A stretch of DNA of 64,000 bases from assembly GCA_009908915.1 (NCBI GenBank), contig JAAAOJ010000015.1:1-64000 (forward strand). Direction: 5' to 3'. Position 1 is the stretch's first letter. Every line of letters begins with the position of its first letter. The notes beneath the pieces are model-generated. The model saw only the letters and a list, made by a program, of their open reading frames with translations. It was not told the DNA's origin and ran no database searches. Positions 1 through 6,949 of this stretch are shown piece after piece. Position numbers and translations under genes: made by a program. The stretch comes from Planctomycetota bacterium (GTDB lineage: Bacteria > Planctomycetota > Phycisphaerae > SM23-33).

Positions 1-966
1 GGCCTTGCCGGCGACGGCTTCGATGCCCGCCTCCCGCATCGTCTCCAGCGGCAGGCGCCCGTCGCTAACGGGGAATTCCCACTTGTCGATCCGCAGTGTG
101 TCGTCGTCGAGACTTGCTCCGGTCCGCACGAGGTGGCCCTTGTGGCGGAAGACGGCGAAGAAGGGCAACTCACCGCGGGCGGTGCGCAGCGGGTGAACGC
201 CGACGTCGGTTTCAGTCATGGCCTGGTTGTACAGGCCGGCCGCCGTGTCGTAGTCGCGAAGGAACGCCTCCAGCACGGCCAGTCGTTGTGGGTCGCCGTT
301 GAGGGCAAACAGGTGTGAGGCCCGCCGTAGCGACGCGTCGTCACGGACGTACTCGCCCAGCCAGCGCTCGTAGAGGTCGGGCAGTCGGGCGTCGGCGCCG
401 CAGGCTTCCAGCAGCAGTTCCAGACGCTGACGCTCGCGGGCGAACCACGCCGCCGTGCGCTCGCGGCAGGGCTTGTCGGGGAAGCGTCGCAGGCAGTCGG
501 CCTCGCCGAGGTCCAGAACCTGCACGACGAATGGCCGAACCTCGCCGGCCCCGAGGTCGCCGATCAGTCGGTGGTGGCGGCGGTCGCCGACGTAGCTGGG
601 CCCGACGAGAATGTGGTTGTCGCTGACGGAGTACTCGGCGTAGAGGTCCTCCAGCGCCGTGTCGAGCTGCCTGGCGAGGGAGCTGACCTTCTGGCCGAGC
701 TGGGGTTCGCAATGGCGCAGCTCGGTCGGCTGGCGGCCGAGGAAGTCGGTGTAGAACAACGCGGCCCCCCACGCCGATCCGCCGGAGGGGTGGAACTGCT
801 CGCGGGCGATGTGCAGCTCGCCGTCGGAGAGACCTGCGCCGAGTTCGGTGAAGGCGACGTCGATGTCCTCGATGAAGTGGTTGACACCCATGCCGGCGGC
901 GGCCAGCGCCTGGAGCTTCGGCAGCGTGTCCCACAAGCTGTGCGAATTCTGGTCAATGCTGAACAT
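1..966 (-). CDS. Unrecognised protein, C-terminal part outside the window
   Basis: The reading frame starts with ATG at 966 (MFSIDQNSHSLWDTL) and runs open off the left edge, so at least 322 residues are visible and the stop is not. The visible part is soluble, with no signal peptide or membrane segment. It is rich in acidic and aromatic residues and has no motif I recognise. No clear Shine-Dalgarno precedes the ATG. The frame is preferred over the overlapping opposite-strand frames because it is stop-free throughout, has a natural amino-acid mix and high-GC third positions. It lies downstream of the glycerol-1-phosphate dehydrogenase gene on the same strand, across a 216-bp gap with a long palindrome, so co-transcription is uncertain. 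I give no function. Confidence 0.7.
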   Translation of the reverse strand, partial: MFSIDQNSHSLWDTLPKLQALAAAGMGVNHFIEDIDVAFTELGAGLSDGELHIAREQFHPSGGSAWGAALFYTDFLGRQPTELRHCEPQLGQKVSSLARQLDTALEDLYAEYSVSDNHILVGPSYVGDRRHHRLIGDLGAGEVRPFVVQVLDLGEADCLRRFPDKPCRERTAAWFARERQRLELLLEACGADARLPDLYERWLGEYVRDDASLRRASHLFALNGDPQRLAVLEAFLRDYDTAAGLYNQAMTETDVGVHPLRTARGELPFFAVFRHKGHLVRTGASLDDDTLRIDKWEFPVSDGRLPLETMREAGIEAVAGKA

Positions 967-1120
967 AGGCTAGAGGGTAGGGCTTCCGGCCGGCAGAGCA
1001 ACGTCTTTGTCTGGGGAATGATAGTCTCTTTGATCCGGCGGACGGGAGATTTCTTCCGTGGGGCCGCAGCGGCAGGGTGGTCTTGACGCAGGTCCTTCCT
1101 CAGGATGTCCGGTGACATGC

Positions 1121-1148
1121 CTGCTCTGAAAGCATGCTTTCAGAACAG
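1121..1148. repeat. Long palindrome between two minus-strand genes
   Basis: Positions 1125-1144 are a perfect 20-bp palindrome (TCTGAAAGCATGCTTTCAGA). A single C/A mismatch followed by CTG/CAG extends it to 1121-1148. It sits between the G1P dehydrogenase stop and the next gene. There is no T run, so it could be a protein-binding site or a factor-dependent transcription end rather than an intrinsic terminator. Confidence 0.6.
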
Positions 1149-1182
1149 TGTCGAGCCGGCCTCGTGTGTCTTGAGTCGAACT

Positions 1183-2505
1183 CTATCCCACGGCGGTGTG
1201 GACGATGTCGTCGGCCTGCTCGGGCAGGACACCGGTCAACCAGGCCAGGTCGAGGCAGGTGACGCGGGAGCGGATCTCGTCGGCATGGAGCAGCACGTCG
1301 GCGAGCTGTTCGTCGGTCGTGCCGATGTCGGCAGCCGACACGGCGGCCCGGGCCTCACGCAGGCAGTGGCGGATGGCCCGGCTGGGGCGACACATCGGCG
1401 CGAGTTCCTCTCGCAGCATGTCCCAGGTGTCGGAATGTGTAACGGCCTCCGCGACGTCGGCAAGTTTGCCCTGCTTGTCGGCGAGTTGCCGGCCGACCTT
1501 CTTGGCCAGTGGTCCCCAGGTGTCGGGACAGGGGGCGCGTTTCGGCTGGCCGGGCTGGGGCGACTCGACGGACAGCACCCGCGCGTAGACCTCGGCGGCA
1601 ATGGCCGTGCCCACGCCGACCTGTCGGCCGTGGTAGTCGTGTTCGCCGCGGCCAATAGAGGCCAGCATGTCCAGGCTGTGGCTGATCAGGTGCTCGCCGC
1701 CGCTGGCCGGGGCGCTGGTTCCGGCGAGGGTCATGGCCACGCCGGTCAGTTGCAGGGCGTCGAAGAGGGCGGCGAGGGCAGCGGGGTCGCGGGCCGGCAG
1801 GGCGGCGGGGTTCTGAAAATACAGCGGCTCGATCTCAGCGACGAGTTCCACGCACTCCGGCAGGTAGGCCTCGCCGAGCAGCAGGTGGTTCAGCCGCCAG
1901 TCGGCGCTGCTGACGCTCTTGGCCAGGACGTCCCCCAAGCCGCTGGCCGTCAGCTCCCACGGCGCCTCGGCGAGCACCTGCGGGCTGCTGACCACGCCGT
2001 AGACGGCCCGGCCGTAGCGAACCGTCTTCACGCCGTCGACGGCCACCGCAATGTTCGCCGAGGCATAGCCGTTCATGCTGGCCGCCGTGGCGAAGACGAT
2101 GACCTCCGCGCCGCTCTCCAGGGCGACGAGTTTGGCCAGGTCGTTCATCACACCGCCGCCGACGGGCACGAGCAGTATCGCCTCAGCGAGCTTCGGCAGG
2201 ATGGCATCGCGGGTGGCCTCGTCGCAGACCGGGTCCTTGCCCGGGGCGGGGTCCGGTACGAGCACGACGTCGACCGCCCAGCCCGCGTCGCGCATCGCGG
2301 CCGCCACGGCGTCGCCGGCGACCGGCTGCGTGCGGACGTCCATCAGCACGCCGGCCCGCTTGTCTGATCCGCCGACGGCCTGCGCCGCCAGGTCCGGCAA
2401 CTGCTCGACGGCGTCCGCGGCGTATACCAGCGCCTCGGGGCGCACGTGCATGCTTGTCCCGTTGGAGAGGTCCACATCCCGGCCGACGTAATCGTGCGTC
2501 TTCAT
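1183..2505 (-). CDS. sn-Glycerol-1-phosphate dehydrogenase (EgsA/AraM family)
   Basis: Enzymes of this family reduce dihydroxyacetone phosphate to sn-glycerol-1-phosphate with NAD(P)H. This is the backbone stereoisomer of archaeal lipids and also occurs in some bacteria. The 440-residue protein shows the dinucleotide/phosphate loop GGGVMNDLAK near residue 117 and ATAASMNGYAS near residue 138. It also has the metal-site histidines of ASGGEHLISH and the later HGRQVGVGT, all family hallmarks. It is somewhat longer than the usual 350-400 residues, the extra being at the C-terminus. It is transcribed divergently from a radical SAM gene about 190 bp away, which invites a lipid-related link but does not prove one. 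A plain glycerol dehydrogenase is less likely because of the SMNG motif. Family assignment is firm; physiological role is inferred. Confidence 0.88.
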   Translation of the reverse strand: MKTHDYVGRDVDLSNGTSMHVRPEALVYAADAVEQLPDLAAQAVGGSDKRAGVLMDVRTQPVAGDAVAAAMRDAGWAVDVVLVPDPAPGKDPVCDEATRDAILPKLAEAILLVPVGGGVMNDLAKLVALESGAEVIVFATAASMNGYASANIAVAVDGVKTVRYGRAVYGVVSSPQVLAEAPWELTASGLGDVLAKSVSSADWRLNHLLLGEAYLPECVELVAEIEPLYFQNPAALPARDPAALAALFDALQLTGVAMTLAGTSAPASGGEHLISHSLDMLASIGRGEHDYHGRQVGVGTAIAAEVYARVLSVESPQPGQPKRAPCPDTWGPLAKKVGRQLADKQGKLADVAEAVTHSDTWDMLREELAPMCRPSRAIRHCLREARAAVSAADIGTTDEQLADVLLHADEIRSRVTCLDLAWLTGVLPEQADDIVHTAVG

Positions 2506-2698
2506 CGTACTGTCATTGTCGCCGACGGCCCGGCCCGCCGCAAGCGGCGCTAAGAAACCGTTCAGCAGGTCAGGCAGCAGAGAATGCAGAGTCAGTGTGG
2601 GGTCGGGCGGTTTTGTGGTATGCTCGGGTCGTTGTCTTGCATGTCCGGGCGGGACGTCGCCGCGAGGCGTCCGCCGCAGGAGCGAACGAGAGCTGCTG

Positions 2699-3724
2699 AT
2701 GTTGAGTTCGACAATGAAGAAGGCCAGACTCCTCCGCTCGTGGACGGCCGGGCATCCGCTGTGGTGCGCGTGGCAGGTGACCTACCGATGCAATTTCCGA
2801 TGCCGCTTCTGCGGGTACTGGCACGACCCGATGGGCCAGCAGCCCGAGCCGACCGTGGACGACTACGCCCGGGGGGCCCGCAAGCTTGCGAGCTTCGGCT
2901 CGATGTTTGTCAGCCTCGCCGGCGGCGAGCCGCTGCTGCGGACCGACCTGCCCGACGTCGCCGCCGCCATTTCCGAGTATCACCTGCCCTTCGTGACCAC
3001 CAACGGCTGGCTGGCCACGCCCGCCGTCGCCTGTGATCTGTACGCAGCCGGCCTGTGGGGCGTGTCGGTCAGCATCGACTACGCCGACCCCAAAGAGCAC
3101 GACGCCGCCCGCGGCATGGACGGGGCCTGGGAGCAGGCCTGGCGGGCCGTCGAAATGTTCTCCAAGGCCCGCAAGTACGACTACCAGCGTATCAACGTGA
3201 TGGCCGTCCTGCTCGACGACAACATCGACCAGATCGAGGACCTCATGCGCATGGCCGCCGAGCGCGACGCGTACTTCATGATCCAGCCGTACGGCTTCCG
3301 CAAGATCAACTCCAGGCGGTACGAGCACAATGACGGGCCGGTCTCGCCGCGGCTGCTGGAAATGTGGCGGCGGAACGGGAATTTCCTCTCCAACCCGATC
3401 TACCTCAGCAAGTTTGACGAGTTCCTCGCCGGGGGCATCCCGAACTGTCGGGCCGGGCGGGCGTTTTTCAATATCGACTCGACGGGCGACATCGCCATCT
3501 GCGTCGAGAACCGCCACCATCCCATCGCCAATCTGCTGACCGACCACCCGCACACGATCCGCGACGCCCTGCGGGCCGCCAGCCGCGAGAACACCTGCAC
3601 CGCCTGCTGGTACAACTGCCGCGGCGAGGTCGAAAGCCTCTACAAACCCCGCAGCCTCCTGATGAGCCTGCCCAGCTTCCTGTGGAATCGCGGCTCGGCC
3701 AGCGACGGTGGACGGTGGACGTAA
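2699..3724 (+). CDS. Radical SAM enzyme with SPASM-like C-terminal cysteines
   Basis: A 341-residue radical SAM protein. The cluster motif CNFRCRFC (CxxxCxxC) near residue 31 binds the [4Fe-4S] cluster that cleaves S-adenosylmethionine, and the GGEP motif follows in SLAGGEPLL. A second cysteine set (NCRAGRAFF, then ICVEN and CTACWYNC) resembles a SPASM/twitch auxiliary cluster. I start it at the ATG at 2699 (MLSSTMKKAR), with a purine-rich AGGAG about 16 nt upstream. The ATG at 2714 is also possible; the longer upstream reading frame is low quality. It is divergent from the G1P dehydrogenase gene. The substrate cannot be read from the sequence. Peptide maturation, cofactor synthesis and lipid modification are all possible; the neighbour makes lipid modification worth testing. 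Confidence 0.85.
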   Translation: MLSSTMKKARLLRSWTAGHPLWCAWQVTYRCNFRCRFCGYWHDPMGQQPEPTVDDYARGARKLASFGSMFVSLAGGEPLLRTDLPDVAAAISEYHLPFVTTNGWLATPAVACDLYAAGLWGVSVSIDYADPKEHDAARGMDGAWEQAWRAVEMFSKARKYDYQRINVMAVLLDDNIDQIEDLMRMAAERDAYFMIQPYGFRKINSRRYEHNDGPVSPRLLEMWRRNGNFLSNPIYLSKFDEFLAGGIPNCRAGRAFFNIDSTGDIAICVENRHHPIANLLTDHPHTIRDALRAASRENTCTACWYNCRGEVESLYKPRSLLMSLPSFLWNRGSASDGGRWT

Positions 3725-3965
3725 ACCTCGGGCCCTCATCAACCTATGCACGGGTTGCTGTCTTGACCACCACCATGTAGCGTTGGTGCGTAACTCGTTA
3801 CGCACCATCTTGTGCTGTTCAACCATCGGGAGTCTGAACATGCATCTGGATGCATTGATCGCGACCGTGCCGACGTTTTCGGGATCGGAAAGCGTTCTGA
3901 CTCTCCGTACGGTCATCTGTGTTGCTGTCTGTGCGGCCATGCTCGGATTTGCTGTCCTGCGGCCC

Positions 3966-4871
3966 TCAGGCGGAGTGCAGCGTGATGACGGGCAGTTCCG
4001 GCCGGCAGTTGAAGCGGACGGGGATGCTGACCATGCCGATGCCGCGGCTGACGTAGGCGGGGCAGGATGGCGCCCGGACCAGCCCTTCGGCGTAGCGGCG
4101 GTTGCCGACGGGTAGGGCGGGCGGGCCGATCAGCGGCAGGCGCACCTGGCCGCCATGGGTATGGCCGCAGAGGGCGAGGTCGACGCGGACGTCGCGCGGC
4201 ATGCGGTCGAGGTAGTCGGGGTTGTGGCAGAGCAGCAGTCGCGGCGCGTCGTCAGGTGCATCGGCCAGGGCGTCGGTGAGGCTCGGGCTGCCGGCCATCA
4301 GGTCATCTACGCCTGCGAGGCAAAGTGGCTGGCCGTCGCGGGTCAGGACGGCGTGGTCGTTGGTGAGCATGCGGACGCCGGCATCGTCGAAGATGCGGAT
4401 CATGGCCGGCGCGTCGGTCCAGTAGTCGTGGTTGCCGAGGACGGCGTAGACGCCGAGCGGGGCGCGCAGGCTTCGGAGGACCTCCACGAGGGCGCGCGTG
4501 ATGGCGTCGGCCCGGCTGACATAATCGCCGAGCAGGACGACGAGGTCCGGCCGGGCGGCGTTGGCGGCGTCGACGGCGCCGCGGGCGTCGTCGAGGCCCA
4601 TGAGTCTGCCGACGTGGATATCGGCCAACGCGGCGATGCGAAGGCCGGACCAGGCGGGCGGGAGGTTCACCAGGGCGATGGTCGGTGCCGTGACCTTTAG
4701 CCACTTCGGCTCGATGAAGAAACCGTCAATGCCGGCTCCGGCAGCGGCGGCAGCGGCGGCAGCGCCGGCCACCCTCAAAAACCGCCGGCGGGAGAAGCGC
4801 TTGGGCGGCAGGGCGTCGTCACTCGCCTCAGGATTCGGATTCTCTGAAGGGTTGTTCATGGGCGCTGTCAT
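3966..4871 (-). CDS. Tat-exported metallophosphoesterase (YkuE-like)
   Basis: A calcineurin-type phosphoesterase of 301 residues. Metal-binding motifs appear in order: ADIHVG, LLGDYVS, GNHDYW, a lone H in LLLCHNPD, and CGHTHGGQ. This is the full set for a two-metal phosphoesterase. The N-terminus has a twin-arginine signal (FSRRRFLRVAG, then a run of alanines), so the enzyme is probably folded in the cytoplasm, exported by Tat and held at the membrane. Relatives such as Bacillus YkuE act at the cell envelope; the substrate here is unknown. The start lies about 30 bp downstream of the terminator of the first structured RNA copy. No strong Shine-Dalgarno is visible, and a start four codons further in is possible. 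Confidence 0.87.
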   Translation of the reverse strand: MTAPMNNPSENPNPEASDDALPPKRFSRRRFLRVAGAAAAAAAAGAGIDGFFIEPKWLKVTAPTIALVNLPPAWSGLRIAALADIHVGRLMGLDDARGAVDAANAARPDLVVLLGDYVSRADAITRALVEVLRSLRAPLGVYAVLGNHDYWTDAPAMIRIFDDAGVRMLTNDHAVLTRDGQPLCLAGVDDLMAGSPSLTDALADAPDDAPRLLLCHNPDYLDRMPRDVRVDLALCGHTHGGQVRLPLIGPPALPVGNRRYAEGLVRAPSCPAYVSRGIGMVSIPVRFNCRPELPVITLHSA

Positions 4872-4908
4872 GGTGAGTATCGGAAGAGATGGGGCGATTC
4901 GCTGAGCG

Positions 4909-5295
4909 CAAAAAAACGGGCGACAACCACAGGTTGCTCAGACCTGCGTTTATCGCCCTTCGCCTTTGGTAGAGGCCCTCTCCAGGTAACCTCGCTGACG
5001 TGTCCGGAAGGAGGAGAGACCGGACCAACTTGTGGGCGCTCATCTCCACAAGGTTTATAGCGAGGCGTATACCTCTACCTCGTAGAAATCCTCGAACCCG
5101 CGGTTCCATAATAAGAGGGGAACCACTTAAGCTGCGGATGGGCGCTCATCTCCATCTCGCGGCAGAGGCCATATTGAGGATCTCATGAGAGGCTTGCACG
5201 TACTCTCGTCGTGCTCTCGTAGGATGGATCGTTCGCGGGTAGGTAGAGTCGCGCTCGATCCCGGCTCCTCGGTAACTCCCGTCTCAGGAGACGGA
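4909..5295 (-). ncRNA. Structured RNA, copy 1 (family not recognised)
   Basis: About 387 nt on the minus strand, closely similar to a second copy at 5777-6162 with conserved order of hairpins. 5' to 3' on the minus strand: hairpin CCGTCTC/GAGACGG (5279-5294); long stem GGATCG/CGATCC (5226-5261); GCACG/CGTGC; a hairpin with the 10-nt loop AGATGAGCGC closed by ATGG/CCAT (motif at 5140-5153); GGTTCC/GGAACC; a second hairpin with the identical loop closed by CTTGTGG/CCACAAG (5034-5047); GTCCGG/CCGGAC with a CU-rich loop containing CTCCTCC; and a terminator. Several stems differ from copy 2 yet remain paired, which supports a functional RNA. No conserved reading frame spans the copies. It does not look like RNase P, tmRNA, SRP or 6S RNA to me. 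The 5' end is estimated from where similarity fades. Confidence 0.75.
4910..4958 (-). terminator. Intrinsic terminator of RNA copy 1
   Basis: On the minus strand the stem GGGCGA/TCGCCC encloses a nested CAGGT/ACCTG hairpin. After the stem and a single G comes a run of seven T. This fixes the transcribed strand and 3' end of the RNA and separates it from the metallophosphoesterase gene starting at 4871. Confidence 0.85.
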
Positions 5296-5626
5296 AAAAC
5301 TCATTGGCCGTATTTGATTGCCAAGTCTACAGCCATCCGCTGAAAGGTGTCGTGTAAGCAAATTCAGTTGCGTCTCAGGCTGCGACATGTCCTCACTTCA
5401 CTATCCTTGTTGCAGCAAACGTGCCAGAAACGGGCCGGGAGTACTATTTTTCTTTTTCAGTTCCTGTAAGTAACCAATATGAATGCATATACAAGGCCAG
5501 GAAATTGCGGCGGCCATATTTGAGGGTGATCCATGTTGTCATGCCCTGTCGCATGTTGCATCAGTTGGGCGTCGTGGAGTGGTGCGCGGCTGCAGCAGCG
5601 TGCGACAGTACTGCCTGGCGGCCTGA
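5296..5626. other. Spacer between the two RNA copies, nothing recognised
   Basis: Lower in GC than the surrounding genes. It has short frames in several phases but none with protein-like composition, a ribosome binding site or a recognisable motif. It probably contains the promoter of RNA copy 1 on the minus strand just above 5295, but I cannot pick convincing -35/-10 boxes. Confidence 0.4.
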
Positions 5627-5764
5627 CAGTCCGTTCAGCCGTCCGTTTAGAAAGCTATCGTTCCTGCGGACCGGCCCTTCCTCTGCGCGTCATTGTCGCG
5701 AAGGCTCGATGCATGTATCAATGCGCCTTCGTTTCCGCTTCTTTCCGCATGAACGGGCTGCTCG
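5627..5764. repeat. CTAGCAG-type small element, copy D (diverged)
   Basis: A degenerate copy of a short element with terminal inverted repeats. It begins CAGTCCGTTCAG, contains CGTCCGTTTAGAAAGCTATCG, and ends AACGGGCTGCTCG. The internal stretch is colinear with copies near 24.6-24.75 kb (opposite strand) and 25.95-26.18 kb, both of which carry the same GAAAGC.ATCG and GCG.GTCAT core. Its right end stops a few bases before RNA copy 2, so it may have inserted between the two RNA genes. Confidence 0.6.
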
Positions 5765-5776
5765 CTCGCTGAGCGC

Positions 5777-5826
5777 AAAAAAAACGGGCGACAACCACAG
5801 GTTGCTCAGACCTGCGCTTATCGCCC
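5777..5826 (-). terminator. Intrinsic terminator of RNA copy 2
   Basis: Same structure as in copy 1: minus-strand stem GGGCGA/TCGCCC with a nested CAGGT/ACCTG hairpin, then a G and a run of eight T (5777-5784 on the plus strand as A). Confidence 0.85.
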
Positions 5827-6162
5827 TTCGCCTTTTGGTAGAGGCCCTCTCCAGGTAACCTCACTGACACGTCCGGAAGGAGGAGAGACCGGACTGCTCG
5901 TGGGCGCTCATCTCCACGAGGTGTCGTCGTGAGGCATTACCTCTACCTCTTGGAATCCTCGGCCTGCAGCTCCGTAATAAGAGTGGAACCACTTAAGCTG
6001 CGGATGGGCGCTCATCTCCATCTCGCGGCAGAGGCCTTGTTGAGGAATTCCTCGAGAGGCTTGCACGAAAAATCGTGCTCTCATCAGGTGGACACATCAA
6101 GCCACAGCGTGGCCATGCGTGTCCCGGCTCCTCAGTGTGCCTGTTCCATAACGGATCAGGCT
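5777..6162 (-). ncRNA. Structured RNA, copy 2 (family not recognised)
   Basis: About 386 nt, the same length and hairpin order as copy 1. Differences preserve pairing. The long stem is GGACAC/GTGTCC (6090-6124) where copy 1 has GGATCG/CGATCC. The second AGATGAGCGC-loop hairpin is CTCGTGG/CCACGAG (5902-5915 core) where copy 1 has CTTGTGG/CCACAAG. The 5' hairpin is GCCTG/CAGGC (6139-6161). The 10-nt loop AGATGAGCGC occurs twice here too (6006-6019 and 5902-5915). The GTCCGG stem with a CTCCTCC loop and the terminator are almost unchanged. Conservation is therefore concentrated in loops and pairing, as expected for RNA and not for a protein. Function is unknown. The CU-rich loop resembles an anti-Shine-Dalgarno sequence, so translational control is one hypothesis. 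Confidence 0.75.
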
Positions 6163-6204
6163 TTCCCTCTTCGCAGAACGCCTTTGTGGCGTTTTGCGAG
6201 ACGA

Positions 6205-6636
6205 CTATGCAGTTTTCAAACGGACGGATCGGCAGGCATCGGCGCCTTCGAGCACCGCATTCCACTGCACCGGCGGGACGGGCGAGGCGAAATACATCGC
6301 TCCGGTCTGCCGTGCGGTTGCTTCCTGTCGGGTCTCGCCGGGCCGCCCGAGGCATACGGTCATGCATCGTGGCCAGCATCGGCGAGTCCATCGTGTAATT
6401 CGCGTGAGGGCCTGTTCGGATACATCCGCCCCGACGACCAGCAGGTCGACGGGATTGACGGGGATGCTCGCAAAGAATCCATCGGCACCGTCGTAGGCCA
6501 TCATGCGGCTCGTTTCAAATTGTTTAAGGCCCCCGGCTATCTGCTGCATCGCATGCTGGGGCAACGCGATCGTCGCCACGTTCAGCACGGACGGTGCAAC
6601 ACCACCGTGGTCCCTGTATCGGCTCCTCGATGTCAC
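6205..6636 (-). other. Doubtful reading frame or gene remnant
   Basis: A 143-residue frame whose first 70 residues read like a protein (LNVATIALPQHAMQQ, then SIPVNPVDLLVVGAD), while the rest is arginine- and cysteine-rich and looks non-coding. I recognise no domain and see no clear ribosome binding site. It may be the remains of a gene in this otherwise RNA-bearing gap, or chance. The rest of 6163-6949 shows nothing I can name. Confidence 0.25.
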
Positions 6637-6949
6637 TATCCCACTCCAGTCTACTGCCCGACCATCCGGGCGGCGACTCCCTCGTCACAGGATAGAGTTA
6701 CAAACCCCGTGCCAGTGTGGGATTTCGTAGACCGTTGCTGCAGTTGGTGTACACAAGTTATGTCATAAAATGATGTTAAGGGGGCTGTAGCTCTGTGGTT
6801 GTGCCAGCGGCACTCGCCCGTGATTGCGCTGCATGATGCATAGTGCGACGAGCAGGCGCACGGCTGTGTCGCATTATGCAGCAATTCCGGGCAGAATCTT
6901 ATCGGCAAAGCGCTTGGCTATTGGGGCTGCAGCGGCTATTGTGTGCCGC

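Noticed and set aside
1105..2367. 420-residue plus-strand frame opposite the G1P dehydrogenase gene
   Set aside because: It is antisense to a clear enzyme and is only a by-product of GC-rich codon positions.
5929..6768. Long plus-strand reading frame across RNA copy 2
   Set aside because: It is read through a structured RNA whose differences from copy 1 preserve base pairs, not protein; composition is unnatural and there is no ribosome site.
6779..6800. GGGGGCTGTAGCTCTGTGG resembling the 5' end of a tRNA-Ala
   Set aside because: No anticodon arm, T arm or matching 3' acceptor strand follows, so it is not a tRNA gene.
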